Origin: Verrucomicrobiota bacterium
Lineage (GTDB): Bacteria > Verrucomicrobiota > Verrucomicrobiia > Verrucomicrobiales > Akkermansiaceae
NCBI GenBank assembly: GCA_009885905.1
Contig: VFJU01000207.1
Location: forward strand, 1 to 9,275
DNA length: 9,275 bases
Direction of reading: 5' to 3'
Below the pieces are notes generated by a model that searched no databases, was not told where the DNA came from, and was given only the letters and a program-made list of their open reading frames with translations. The position numbers and the translations under genes were made by a program. This document shows, piece by piece, positions 1 through 7,423 of the stretch; the first letter of the stretch is position 1; each line of letters starts with the position of its first letter.

Positions 1-147
1 GAGTTTGATCCTAAAGAACTGGTCACTCGTTTCCGGACATTCGCCGAAAAGGCGGTCACCGAAGGCCGGATCTCACCAAAAGAACGGCGGGAAATTCTCG
101 ATCTTTTCCGCGAGGGTTTGGCGGGATACACGTATTTCGAAAGCTGA
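1..147 (+). CDS. speA: C-terminal end of probable biosynthetic arginine decarboxylase (partial)
   Basis: Frame 1 is open from the window edge and stops with TGA at 145-147, giving 48 residues. The tail is helical and charged and ends in GLAGYTYFES. A Gly-Leu-x-Gly-Tyr-Thr-Tyr-Leu/Phe-Glu ending is what I remember for the C-terminus of the large biosynthetic arginine decarboxylase (SpeA family). That enzyme is PLP-dependent and cytoplasmic, and converts arginine to agmatine as the first step of putrescine and spermidine synthesis. Only the tail is present, so no catalytic residue can be checked and the call rests on a short motif. The gene is convergent with the nagZ-like gene, with 53 bp between the two stop codons and no obvious terminator hairpin between them. 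The overlapping open frame at 5-394 is out of phase and is not a gene. Confidence 0.6.
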   Translation, partial: EFDPKELVTRFRTFAEKAVTEGRISPKERREILDLFREGLAGYTYFES

Positions 148-200
148 GTCTCTTCCTTGGATTTGTTCGAAAAAGTGTCGGACTAGATTTCTATTAGAAT

Positions 201-1280
201 TCAATAGTCTGCAACCGGTCCACCGGCCTGATCCGTGTCGTTCTCTGGAACCTCCGCTGCCAGTACGGCCAAGGAATCACACGTTTTCCGCCATTTTTCA
301 TCCGACCAAGCGAGCTGCACATGAACTTTTCGGCGGAAACGCGCAAGTCGGTCACGGGCGTCTTCCCGCATTCCGTGCGGTAACTCCGCAATAGCCGCCG
401 CCGCAACTTTCGCGGTGTCGGTTCGGTGACAAATTAGCGCGAGATCGTTGCCAGCTTCGATGGCGAGCTTCACATCCTGACCTCGGCCATATCGTCGGGT
501 GATGGCCCCCATGTCTAAATCATCTGTTAGAACTAGATGGTGATCGAATCCTAACTGGTCACGTAAAAACCTCCGAATGATGCGCGGAGATAGTGAGGCG
601 GGGAAATCAGGGTCGATGTTAGGAAAATCAACGTGGGCTAGCATGATCGCATCCAGTTCTGGCATGAGCGCGGTGTATGGAATCACGTCTTCGCGGAGCA
701 ACTCCTCGAGGGTGGCAGATGATGATGGAAGGTCGTGGTGTGGATCGGATTGTGCACGACCACAAGCTGGGAAATGTTTGGCACAACTCGCGATGTTGCG
801 TTTTCTCAGCCAGCGATTCCAATGGCCCGCGTAGTCGATCACCCGTTGCGAGTCGCGTCCCCAGCAACGACCGCGAAGGGCGTTTTGACTTCCTGGAAAA
901 TGATCTAAATCTAACACGGGAGCAAAGTTCAAGTTGAATCCCAGCAAGCGAAGCAAGTCACCGGTGAGTGCTCCGGCTTGTGAAATTTTTAGCGTATCCA
1001 TGGTGGTTGCTAATGCCGGTGCAGATGGGCTTGCCGGCGCGATGTCTTTGGTGCGTGTGACGCGCCCGCCTTCTTGATCGATGCCTATGACAGGAATCTC
1101 AATCGATAAGTCACGGAGGTCGTCAGTTAGTTTCCTCGTCTGCTTGGCCGAGACGATATTCCTTGTGAAGAGAATGTATCCTGCGGGTTGCAACTGTCGA
1201 AAAAGCGCAGCTTCTTCGAGCGTAAGTTCGGGACCCGCGATCCCAAGAACAAGCAGTGATCCATCCATCATTGAATTCAT
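201..1280 (-). CDS. nagZ: NagZ-like beta-N-acetylhexosaminidase (glycoside hydrolase family 3)
   Basis: A single GH3 catalytic barrel of 359 residues with no C-terminal GH3 domain and no signal peptide, as in the cytoplasmic NagZ enzymes that remove N-acetylglucosamine from anhydro-muropeptides in cell-wall recycling. Visible motifs are IDQEGGRV at 67-74, the substrate-binding Lys-His of KHFP at 168-171, the loop Asp179/His181 matching the DSH catalytic dyad of NagZ, and TDDLDMGA at 252-259 holding the nucleophile Asp. The usual KHFPGHG reads KHFPACG, and DSH reads DPH. The acid/base pair is kept, so activity is expected. An in-frame stop lies four codons upstream of the chosen ATG, so this is the earliest ATG; the Met codons at residues 4 and 5 are alternatives. 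Upstream sequence has only a weak GAG. It is last of three co-directional genes, 95 bp after the Minf_1886 gene. Extracellular GH3 glycosidase activity on another beta-glycoside is less likely without a signal peptide. Confidence 0.9.
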   Translation of the reverse strand: MNSMMDGSLLVLGIAGPELTLEEAALFRQLQPAGYILFTRNIVSAKQTRKLTDDLRDLSIEIPVIGIDQEGGRVTRTKDIAPASPSAPALATTMDTLKISQAGALTGDLLRLLGFNLNFAPVLDLDHFPGSQNALRGRCWGRDSQRVIDYAGHWNRWLRKRNIASCAKHFPACGRAQSDPHHDLPSSSATLEELLREDVIPYTALMPELDAIMLAHVDFPNIDPDFPASLSPRIIRRFLRDQLGFDHHLVLTDDLDMGAITRRYGRGQDVKLAIEAGNDLALICHRTDTAKVAAAAIAELPHGMREDARDRLARFRRKVHVQLAWSDEKWRKTCDSLAVLAAEVPENDTDQAGGPVADY

Positions 1281-1375
1281 CCAAGCATCTCACGGCGGCT
1301 TTGTCGACCCGTGGTGTCGCCCGGTGGGGGTTTTTCAGGCGAATTTGGCTACTATTTTTCGTTAAATTTAAACCG

Positions 1376-1810
1376 TTAGAAAATTGCCCGCCGAACGCGA
1401 GTTGCCTTCTGTTGGACGCCACTAGGGTTTTTTGGAAGAAACGGAGTCACCAGAGAAGCCTCAAAATCGAAGACTTCAGAAAAATCCTCTTTTTTGTCTG
1501 AGTCCTGCTTGCCGAAAACCTGCTCTTCGATGAGATGAAAAACCATGTCTCCCACATCCTGGCATTTTCGGATGCTCCACTCTTTCATCAGTGTGGATGC
1601 CATCGGACCAAACTGCTCGAGAGCGTAATCTCTGCAACCCGCGAGCAACTCTGGCCCACTAACATGTCGCGCTTGACCGCTGTTTGACTCGGCGATGCGC
1701 TTCAAGGTGTAATCCAATGCATCCTTAAGAAAAAAATACGCGTGAGGGTCAAAACGTTTATCGCGCTTCAAGATTGCAACGACAGATTGTTCGAATTGCA
1801 CAGCTTGCAT
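1376..1810 (-). CDS. Minf_1886 family protein (conserved, function unknown)
   Basis: A 144-residue soluble protein with no signal peptide or membrane segment. It carries the blocks I associate with the Minf_1886 family of Verrucomicrobia and Planctomycetes: FEQSVVAI near residue 6, DPHAYFFLKDALDYT at 21-35, HVSGPELLAG at 49-58, QFGPMA at 66-71, DVGDMVFHLIE at 85-95, and an acidic DSDKKEDFSEVFDFE segment at 103-117. I know of no assigned biochemical function. The C-terminus after residue 120 is basic and looks less conserved. The ATG at 1810 starts just before the first family block and has no Shine-Dalgarno sequence. It lies between an 86-residue unknown gene and nagZ, all on the minus strand. 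A perfect TTGACA hexamer reads toward it (1845 down to 1840), but the -10 position at 17-bp spacing is CATCTT, so a promoter there is unproven. Family membership is fairly secure; the role is open. Confidence 0.85.
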   Translation of the reverse strand: MQAVQFEQSVVAILKRDKRFDPHAYFFLKDALDYTLKRIAESNSGQARHVSGPELLAGCRDYALEQFGPMASTLMKEWSIRKCQDVGDMVFHLIEEQVFGKQDSDKKEDFSEVFDFEASLVTPFLPKNPSGVQQKATRVRRAIF

Positions 1811-1961
1811 GGGCGGAAGATGCCGAACTCCCAGCGAACTGTCAAAGAGGTTTAAGTGGGAAACAATTCCTCAGCAGTTCCAGCAATGAATTCGCGGTGG
1901 GTGGACGGGCGAATCCATTGATAGAAAATCAGCGACCACAGCAATATTCTCCGCTTAATAA

Positions 1962-2222
1962 TCAGTCGTTACGCTCCGAATGGGCACCACCCTTAACGAT
2001 AAATTCCTTGCCAGTGGCTTCGCACCAAAGGCGATAAACGTTTGTCACGTTCGGGCGTAAACCGGTCACAGGCAGCTTGAGATATCCCTGGCGTTGGGCT
2101 GCTTCAAATAGCGCTCGCTCTTTTTGCGTTAGTCGGTGACCGATACTGCGATTACCGATTTTTGCGCGCGTCGACTGCCCGCGACTGAGGCGCTCGACAT
2201 CGTCTTTTTTAGAACCGGGCAT
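1962..2222 (-). CDS. conserved small protein of unknown function, 86 aa
   Basis: A compact basic protein with no signal peptide or membrane segment. The core, residues 20-77, looks like a real folded domain: KIGNRSIGHRL, then an amphipathic TQKERALFEAAQRQGYLKL helix, then RPNVTNVYRLWCEATGK and a hydrophobic FIV end. The combination of a Lys/Arg-rich start, a 'GNRS...RLT..ER.LFE.A...G(Y/F)L' block and 'N.YR.WC.A.G' resembles small uncharacterised bacterial proteins I have seen, but I cannot name a family or function. Its basic charge and helix content would fit a nucleic-acid-binding protein, which is a guess. It is first of the minus-strand trio, 151 bp upstream of the Minf_1886 gene, and diverges from the Gfo/Idh/MocA gene across a 243-bp gap. 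The ATG is preceded by an AT-rich GAAACATT and no Shine-Dalgarno sequence. Confidence 0.7.
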   Translation of the reverse strand: MPGSKKDDVERLSRGQSTRAKIGNRSIGHRLTQKERALFEAAQRQGYLKLPVTGLRPNVTNVYRLWCEATGKEFIVKGGAHSERND

Positions 2223-2465
2223 AATGTTTCATCTGGTACAATCTTACCGAATGAATGCCACACAGCTTAAATTTCAACGGATATTTGAAGGACAGCTGAT
2301 TTTTTCCTCAAGATGCCTGCCGATGCGCTGGCGGTGGTGTCTTTTGAATTCCTTTGCTGTAATATTTTCTTTAGAAATTCGTTGCCCATCAACTCGTTGT
2401 CATTCGCTAGCAAAAGGCCACTCATGATTTTTTCAGCCGTTTTGGCGGGCACTAAAATTTAACTC
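2223..2465. other. divergent intergenic region (243 bp)
   Basis: This stretch separates the minus-strand 86-residue gene from the plus-strand oxidoreductase, so it should hold promoters for both. It is AT-rich, with several T runs. The best plus-strand candidate is an extended -10, TGc followed by TGTAAT at 2358-2363, with no recognisable -35; its start site would leave a leader of about 95 nt. No good minus-strand promoter was found. A short imperfect stem (CTGCC...GGCGG near 2318-2335) is too weak to call. Open frames on both strands here (2224-2427 plus, 2267-2452 minus) overlap each other and look non-coding. No tRNA or riboswitch pattern was recognised. Confidence 0.5.
2355..2363 (+). 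promoter_or_regulatory. possible extended -10 promoter element
   Basis: TG at 2355-2356, one spacer base, then TGTAAT (5 of 6 to TATAAT) at 2358-2363, in an AT-rich stretch upstream of the oxidoreductase gene. No -35 match lies at normal spacing, which extended -10 promoters can tolerate. This is sequence resemblance only, in a region where chance matches are common. Confidence 0.2.
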
Positions 2466-3848
2466 ATGGAAAAAATACCACTCGATCGTCGTAAATTCCT
2501 TTGGACCACCGGTGTTGGAGGACTAGCACTGGCTTCTATTCCCCGTTCTTTTGCCCAAGCCCCAGTGGTTGCCGCTAATTCGAAGTTGAGGGTGCTTTCG
2601 ATCGGCGTGGTCGGGACGATCGGCGAGACGGACCGCAAGGAAGTGGGACGCCACCCGTCGGTGGAAATCGCTGGAATTTGTGATGTTGATTCTAACGCAA
2701 TTGCTCAAGCGGCAATCGATCATCCTGCAGCGTTCACTTGCACAGATTACCGTGAGGCATTTGAAAAGTTCGGCGACAAATTTGATGCGGTGATTGTCTC
2801 CACCCCGGATCACAGTCATGCGCCCATTATGCTAACAGCTTTAGCAAACCATAAACACGTTTATGGACAAAAACCATTGGTTCACCAGTTGGCGGAGCTT
2901 GCGATGATAGAGAAAGCTATCGCCTCTCGACCTGATACAGTAACCCAAGTGGGTAACCAACGCATGGCGCTCGCCGGTCGCCGCGCCGCTGTGGAAATCA
3001 TGCGTAGCGGCGTGCTTGGCAAAGCCGTCGAAGCTCACGTCTGGGTCGGCTCACCTAACGACCGAGTGTATTTTAATATGGATCGCAAACTCGGTGATCC
3101 TTCCGAGCCGCCAGCAAATCTCGATTGGGATCTGTGGCTATGTGCCACCGAGAAAACGCCTTATCGCTCTGGCATTGCTCCCGTTGTTTGGCGCTCGTTA
3201 TGGAACTATGGCAGCAACGGTCTTGGCGATTGGGGTTGCCACGTGCTCGACGTGATTTTTTATGGCTACGATGAGTTGGTATCTCCCATCGCGGTTCAAA
3301 CCCACTGTGTGAAACCTGAAAACCCTGAATTTCATGCTCATCCGTGCCAATCCACCATCACGTATGCAGTTGATTCTACACAATTCAAACACAAGCAGTT
3401 TCCGATTTATTACAGCGACTCCGCCCAGTGCCCCTCACGCGCTGCTCTTGGACTTCCGGCAGGAAAATTTGCGGATGACAACATGACCGTGGTCGTTTGC
3501 GAAGGTGGCGTACTCGCTCTTTCTGCAGGCGGTCGGTTAGAAATCTGGCGAGATGGCAAAGTTGCGCCGGGATTAAAAATGCCAGGGCTTTCAGAGTTTC
3601 CTCGCCTCAACCATTGGCACGCATGGGTGGACAACTGCCTAGGTAAGAAAACCGAACTTCGCAGTCCGTTCAAGGATGCGATCCGTATGACCGAGGCCTC
3701 CATCCTTGCTGTTAAGGCAACTCGTTTTCCCGGTGAGGAACTACGCTGGGACAAATCCAGCCTATCTTTCACGAATAACGAAGAAGCCACGAAAACGATC
3801 GTGCGTTGCAGCTACCGACAAGGGTTCGCTCCGCCAGAGGTTGTCTAA
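2466..3848 (+). CDS. Tat-exported Gfo/Idh/MocA family oxidoreductase
   Basis: A 460-residue protein whose N-terminus is a twin-arginine signal: Arg8-Arg9-Lys-Phe-Leu, a hydrophobic stretch to about residue 25, and a likely cleavage site after FAQA near residue 32. The Rossmann half follows, with a glycine-rich IGVVGTIG at 46-53, acidic strand end CDVD at 72-75, and STPDHSHAP at 112-120. QKPLVH at 135-140 is the family's (E/C)KP site with Gln before the conserved Lys, a form I recall as common in the planctomycete and verrucomicrobial branch. The C-terminal domain has WGSNGL-type and DWGCHVLD (255-262) motifs, the latter with the usual His, and HWHAWVDNCLGKK at 383-395. Members use bound NAD(P) to oxidise or epimerise sugars, cyclitols or related compounds; Tat export fits folding with cofactor in the cytoplasm. 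The substrate cannot be told from sequence. The start ATG has no Shine-Dalgarno sequence but is fixed by the signal peptide. Confidence 0.92.
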   Translation: MEKIPLDRRKFLWTTGVGGLALASIPRSFAQAPVVAANSKLRVLSIGVVGTIGETDRKEVGRHPSVEIAGICDVDSNAIAQAAIDHPAAFTCTDYREAFEKFGDKFDAVIVSTPDHSHAPIMLTALANHKHVYGQKPLVHQLAELAMIEKAIASRPDTVTQVGNQRMALAGRRAAVEIMRSGVLGKAVEAHVWVGSPNDRVYFNMDRKLGDPSEPPANLDWDLWLCATEKTPYRSGIAPVVWRSLWNYGSNGLGDWGCHVLDVIFYGYDELVSPIAVQTHCVKPENPEFHAHPCQSTITYAVDSTQFKHKQFPIYYSDSAQCPSRAALGLPAGKFADDNMTVVVCEGGVLALSAGGRLEIWRDGKVAPGLKMPGLSEFPRLNHWHAWVDNCLGKKTELRSPFKDAIRMTEASILAVKATRFPGEELRWDKSSLSFTNNEEATKTIVRCSYRQGFAPPEVV

Positions 3849-3868
3849 TCAGACACGTTTAAAATAAT
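3841..3868 (+). promoter_or_regulatory. possible sigma70-like promoter before the ferredoxin gene
   Basis: TTGTCT at 3841-3846 (4 of 6 to TTGACA) and AATAAT at 3863-3868 (5 of 6 to TATAAT) are separated by 16 bp. The -35 box overlaps the end of the oxidoreductase gene. Transcription would begin close to the ferredoxin ATG at 3880, giving a leaderless or nearly leaderless message. The gap is very AT-rich, so a chance match is plausible. Confidence 0.22.
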
Positions 3869-3879
3869 TAGAAATAATC

Positions 3880-4296
3880 ATGGAGGCGGTTTGCATTAAA
3901 AAATCTAATAATAAAATAACGACGGAATTGTCCCACTGCTCTGAGGCCCTCGGCATTGGTAAATTTGAACGGCACATTTTCTTGTGCGCCGACCAGACCG
4001 AACCGAAGTGCTGCGTAAAGGAATGCGGATTGGTCTCGTGGGAATTTCTGAAACGCCGCCTCAAGGAACTGGGTCTCTCGGGTGGCTCTGACTCGAGGAT
4101 CTTCCGCACGAAGGCCAATTGCCTACGCGTTTGCATGAATGGACCCATCGCTGTGGTTTATCCAGACGGAACATGGTATCACTCGTGTACCCCAGAAACG
4201 TTAGAAAAAATCATTCAGGAACATCTGATCGGTGGGAGGGTGGTCTCGGAGTTTGCCTTTGCCCAAAATCCATTCCCCGCCCAAGGCAATGCCTGA
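3880..4296 (+). CDS. (2Fe-2S) ferredoxin domain protein, thioredoxin-like fold
   Basis: A 138-residue protein matching the thioredoxin-fold [2Fe-2S] ferredoxin family (COG3411 type), which transfers single electrons in the cytoplasm. The domain starts at [10 protein letters not shown] (29-38). Likely cluster ligands are Cys36, one of Cys44/Cys45 in KCCVKECG, and the pair Cys81-x3-Cys85 in ANCLRVC. The following block, [14 protein letters not shown] (87-100) and [16 protein letters not shown] (104-119), is characteristic of the family. Nine cysteines are present in all, including Cys5 and Cys20 in a 28-residue N-terminal extension that seems outside the domain. That extension may mean the start is further in, for example the TTG at residue 17. 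The gene follows the oxidoreductase by 31 bp, and the two could share a transcript. A redox partnership is possible but is complicated by Tat export of the oxidoreductase. A partner cannot be named from sequence. Confidence 0.88.
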   Translation: MEAVCIKKSNNKITTELSHCSEALGIGKFERHIFLCADQTEPKCCVKECGLVSWEFLKRRLKELGLSGGSDSRIFRTKANCLRVCMNGPIAVVYPDGTWYHSCTPETLEKIIQEHLIGGRVVSEFAFAQNPFPAQGNA

Positions 4297-4367
4297 TGGC
4301 CAATTTAGGGCAAATGCGCTATTTCGAGTATTTTGAAGAGACAAGATTGCACTCCGAGAGCATTTAG

Positions 4368-6104
4368 GTGACAACAAGTGCGCCGATGATGACCCAGTTT
4401 CTGATTGAACCCGCTCGCCGCACCGGTTGCGAAGACATTACCGCCCTCACTGAAGTCCTGAGGGCTTCAGCTTTGCGCCAACGCTCACCAATCGATGATG
4501 TGCTGGATGCCGATCTGGTCGATGAGGAAAACTACATGCGAGATCTTTCGCATTCTGTTGGAATGGAATGGCTTGAGGTGATTCCTCTCGCTGAGGTTCC
4601 ACTCCCACTGCGCGAAGCCTGCGGCCCTCGTCTCGCTCTACGACACCGCCTTCTCCCCATCGGTATTGATGGCGAGGGTGACCAAAAACGTCTTAAACTT
4701 GCCACTTTCGATCCGTTCAATCTCGTCGCACGCCAGGCCGCTGCACAAGAACTTTCCTTGCCCATTGATTGGTGCATGGTTTCTCGCAAGCGACTCTACG
4801 AAGCACTTCGTCGCCTTTACGGCGTGGGTGCCGATACGTTCGAACAAATTTTAGAGGGCCGTGATTTTGATTATGATCACCTAGAAGGCGGCGAGGATGA
4901 AGCCAACGTGATCGACCAAGACGATGACGAAGAGGCCAGCGTCGTCAAATTTGTGAACCAAATTATCCGTGAGGCACTCGACCAACGTGCGACGGATATC
5001 CACGTTGAACCCCTCAGCACGAATCTACGCATCCGCTACCGTATCGATGGACGCCTCATCGAAATCGCGGTGCCAGAAAATATCAAAGCGCTGCAAAGCT
5101 CGGTGATCGCGCGTCTGAAAATCATGGCCCGCCTTGACATCGCGGAGCGACGTGTGCCCCAAGACGGACGGATTAACCTGCAATTCGAAGGCGCCACCAT
5201 CGACGTTCGTGTCGCTACGGTTCCGACCGTCGAAGGCGAAAGCGTCTCCCTCCGTCTCCTTAACCAGGAAAAATTCAATATCGCAAAACTTGGAATGGAG
5301 CCTTTTGTTTTGAAGAAGATCGAGTCTCTGCTTCACTTGCCTAACGGAATTATTCTGATCACTGGACCCACAGGTTCTGGAAAATCTACCAGCCTGTATT
5401 CTTTTCTAACGGAAGTAAATCATCCTGAACGGCGCATCGTCACGGTCGAGGATCCTGTCGAAAACAAATTGGTTGGAGTGATGCAAATCGCGGTGAAAAA
5501 TGAGATTGGCCTGACCTTCGCCACGGCACTGCGTTCGATTCTTCGTGCCGACCCTAACATTGTGATGATCGGGGAAATTCGTGACCTCGAGACCGCGGAA
5601 ATAGCTATCCGCGCCTCGCTCACCGGTCACTTGGTTTTCTCAACGCTTCACACCAATGACGCGATGGGTGGGATCAGCCGACTCATCGACATGGGCGTGG
5701 AGCCCTTCCTTGTCTCCGCGGCCGTCCGTGCCTTTCTCGCTCAGCGCCTCGTCCGTAAGCTCTGCTCGCATTGCAAAGTTCCTCGTGAAGTCACCGAGGC
5801 AGATCGCTACGAACTGGGAATCCCGCTGAACATTCCAGGCCAAGTTTATTCACCAAAGGGTTGCGATCGTTGCCGCATGACCGGCTTCTCGGGCCGCCTC
5901 GCGATTTACGAAATCATCCTTCTCACCCAGCCGATGCAAGAACTCGTCGCGCACCGCGCACAAGCCGTTGAACTTCGTGCTCAAGCGGTGCGAGACGGTT
6001 ACATTCCAATGCGAGAATACGGTTGGCATAAGGTGATGAAAGGCGAGACCACCATCGAAGAAGTCATCTCCGTCACTTCATCCGACATCGGTGGCGGGGA
6101 GTAA
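4368..6104 (+). CDS. pilB: type IV pilus / type II secretion assembly ATPase, PilB/GspE family
   Basis: A 578-residue cytoplasmic hexameric motor that powers pilus or pseudopilus extension. In order: an N-terminal MshEN-like domain (about 25-155), a very acidic linker (about 165-190), the N2 domain with ATDIHVEP at 208-215 and RYRIDGRL at 223-230, then the RecA-like core. Walker A is GPTGSGKST (333-341), the Asp box VEDPVE (360-365), Walker B within RADPNIVMIGEIRD (393-406), and the His box TGHLVFSTLHTND (419-431). A zinc tetracysteine site is formed by Cys466/Cys469 and Cys499/Cys502, which is typical of PilB/GspE and absent from PilT. All catalytic elements are intact. The start is uncertain: GTG at 4368 is used here, but ATGs at residues 7 and 8 also fit, and none has a proper Shine-Dalgarno sequence. 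The pilC-like gene follows after 32 bp. PilB versus GspE cannot be settled without the rest of the locus. Confidence 0.95.
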   Translation: MTTSAPMMTQFLIEPARRTGCEDITALTEVLRASALRQRSPIDDVLDADLVDEENYMRDLSHSVGMEWLEVIPLAEVPLPLREACGPRLALRHRLLPIGIDGEGDQKRLKLATFDPFNLVARQAAAQELSLPIDWCMVSRKRLYEALRRLYGVGADTFEQILEGRDFDYDHLEGGEDEANVIDQDDDEEASVVKFVNQIIREALDQRATDIHVEPLSTNLRIRYRIDGRLIEIAVPENIKALQSSVIARLKIMARLDIAERRVPQDGRINLQFEGATIDVRVATVPTVEGESVSLRLLNQEKFNIAKLGMEPFVLKKIESLLHLPNGIILITGPTGSGKSTSLYSFLTEVNHPERRIVTVEDPVENKLVGVMQIAVKNEIGLTFATALRSILRADPNIVMIGEIRDLETAEIAIRASLTGHLVFSTLHTNDAMGGISRLIDMGVEPFLVSAAVRAFLAQRLVRKLCSHCKVPREVTEADRYELGIPLNIPGQVYSPKGCDRCRMTGFSGRLAIYEIILLTQPMQELVAHRAQAVELRAQAVRDGYIPMREYGWHKVMKGETTIEEVISVTSSDIGGGE

Positions 6105-6136
6105 ATTTTTCCTCTGCACTTCAGATTCATACCACG

Positions 6137-7423
6137 ATGCCTCTCTTCGCCTACAAAGCTCTCGCAACGAACGGATCGGTCACGACCGGAGAAATCGATG
6201 CGTCGGATCGTCCAGAGGCGCTACGTGTTTTGGACAAAAAAAGCCTTCAACCGATCCATTTGAAGGAAGTAGCCGTCTCCGCTACTGCGAAAAAAATTGG
6301 GGGCAATACCCAAAAAAATGACAAAGCGAATGACCGTCTAGCAGCCAAATCAGAGACAAAGGAAATCGCGATTCCGGATGGTCCTATCAAGCTCAAACGC
6401 CAAGAGGTGGTCCTTTTTACCGAAGAACTCTCTGACATGCTGAGCGCGGGACTTCAGTTAGAGCCAGCCTTGAAGTCGATGGAAAATCGCCAAGAACTCG
6501 GCAACCTCAAGGCAGTGTCATTCAAGATCCGTCAGATCGTCCGTGACGGGGTAAACTTCTCTGTCGCTCTTAAAAAAGTAAGCCCGAGTTTTGGTCCGCT
6601 CTATTGCTCTCTCGCGGCGGCAGGTGAGGCCTCTGGTGCGCTTGATGACATTCTCAAGCGCCAAGCTCACTATCTGAAGACTCTCGCAGAACTGCAAGCT
6701 CGCCTCATTCTTGCAATGATCTATCCGGCCTTTCTTATTTTAGCGGGAATTGGCGTTTCTATCATATTTATCACGGTGCTGATTCCTCAGCTTACCGCTC
6801 TGATTCAGACGAGTGGCGGAAAAATGCCTCTCGGCGCTGCCATACTAATTGGCGCTTCCGCATTCATCCAAAAATGGTGGATCGTCATGATCATTACGAT
6901 TCTTGCCGCACTCATTTTCTTCAAGGCATGGAAAGATAACGACGCGAATAAGCCGGCCTGGGATCGCATGAAATTGCGTTTGCCGCTCATCGGGCCGGTC
7001 ATCACCAGTCGATTCTATGTTCAGTTTTTAGAAACCATGGCAAACCTTGTTGGCAACGGACTCCCACTACTCCGTGCCTTGGAACTCTCGCGAGATGCCA
7101 CTCAAAATCGCGGTCTTCGCGGCGAGTTGGATCAAGTCATTGCCCAAGTCGGTGATGGTCGCTCATTTTCAAAAGCGCTCGTTCGTAATGGCGCCTTCCC
7201 GCCCTTGCTCATCGATATGATTTCGGTCGGCGAGCAAACCGGGAAAATCGATCTTTCCCTGCGCCGTGCCGCTGAGCGTTACGACAAGGAGTTGGACAAA
7301 AGTCTCCAGCGGATCATGGCCCTCGTCATGCCAGTAGTCTTGATCATCATGGCAGGCCTCATCGGCACAATGGCTTACCTAATGATCACCGCGATCTTCC
7401 AGACGATTTCAAATCTGCACTGA
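6137..7423 (+). CDS. pilC: inner-membrane platform protein, PilC/GspF family
   Basis: A 428-residue polytopic inner-membrane protein that couples the PilB/GspE ATPase to (pseudo)pilin assembly. The N-terminus MPLFAYKAL is the family signature and fixes the start. A Lys/Asn-rich linker (about 45-85) leads to two T2SSF repeats, about 93-216 and 297-418. Each carries the Gly-Glu-x-(S/T)-Gly motif: AAGEASGALDDIL at 161-173 and SVGEQTGKIDLSL at 363-375. Hydrophobic segments lie at about 191-216, 246-263 and 395-420, the usual three-helix topology. The length is slightly above the common 400 or so residues because of the linker. It follows the ATPase by 32 bp and is surely co-transcribed with it. 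No prepilin, PilT, peptidase or secretin gene is seen nearby, so these parts must be encoded elsewhere. No Shine-Dalgarno sequence precedes the ATG. Confidence 0.94.
   Translation: MPLFAYKALATNGSVTTGEIDASDRPEALRVLDKKSLQPIHLKEVAVSATAKKIGGNTQKNDKANDRLAAKSETKEIAIPDGPIKLKRQEVVLFTEELSDMLSAGLQLEPALKSMENRQELGNLKAVSFKIRQIVRDGVNFSVALKKVSPSFGPLYCSLAAAGEASGALDDILKRQAHYLKTLAELQARLILAMIYPAFLILAGIGVSIIFITVLIPQLTALIQTSGGKMPLGAAILIGASAFIQKWWIVMIITILAALIFFKAWKDNDANKPAWDRMKLRLPLIGPVITSRFYVQFLETMANLVGNGLPLLRALELSRDATQNRGLRGELDQVIAQVGDGRSFSKALVRNGAFPPLLIDMISVGEQTGKIDLSLRRAAERYDKELDKSLQRIMALVMPVVLIIMAGLIGTMAYLMITAIFQTISNLH

Noticed and set aside
5..394. Plus-strand open frame at the left end
   Set aside because: It is out of phase with the convincing decarboxylase tail (1-147) and overlaps the nagZ C-terminal region on the other strand; its translation is low-complexity and Arg/Pro-rich with no domain.
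1362..1371. 10-bp palindrome TTAAATTTAA near the Minf_1886 stop
   Set aside because: Simple A/T palindrome expected by chance in such sequence; no partner or spacing suggests a site.
1817..1845. Minus-strand TTGACA with CATCTT 17 bp downstream, before the Minf_1886 gene
   Set aside because: The -35 is perfect but the -10 matches at only 3 of 6 positions and the start site would coincide with the ATG.
2224..2427. Plus-strand 67-codon frame in the divergent gap
   Set aside because: Composition looks random (Cys/Trp/Arg-rich) and no domain is seen.
2267..2452. Minus-strand 61-codon frame in the divergent gap, with GTG start
   Set aside because: No recognisable motif and no ribosome binding site, and it competes with an overlapping plus-strand frame (2224-2427). 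It ends upstream of the 86-residue gene on the same strand, so it is not impossible, but coding cannot be supported.
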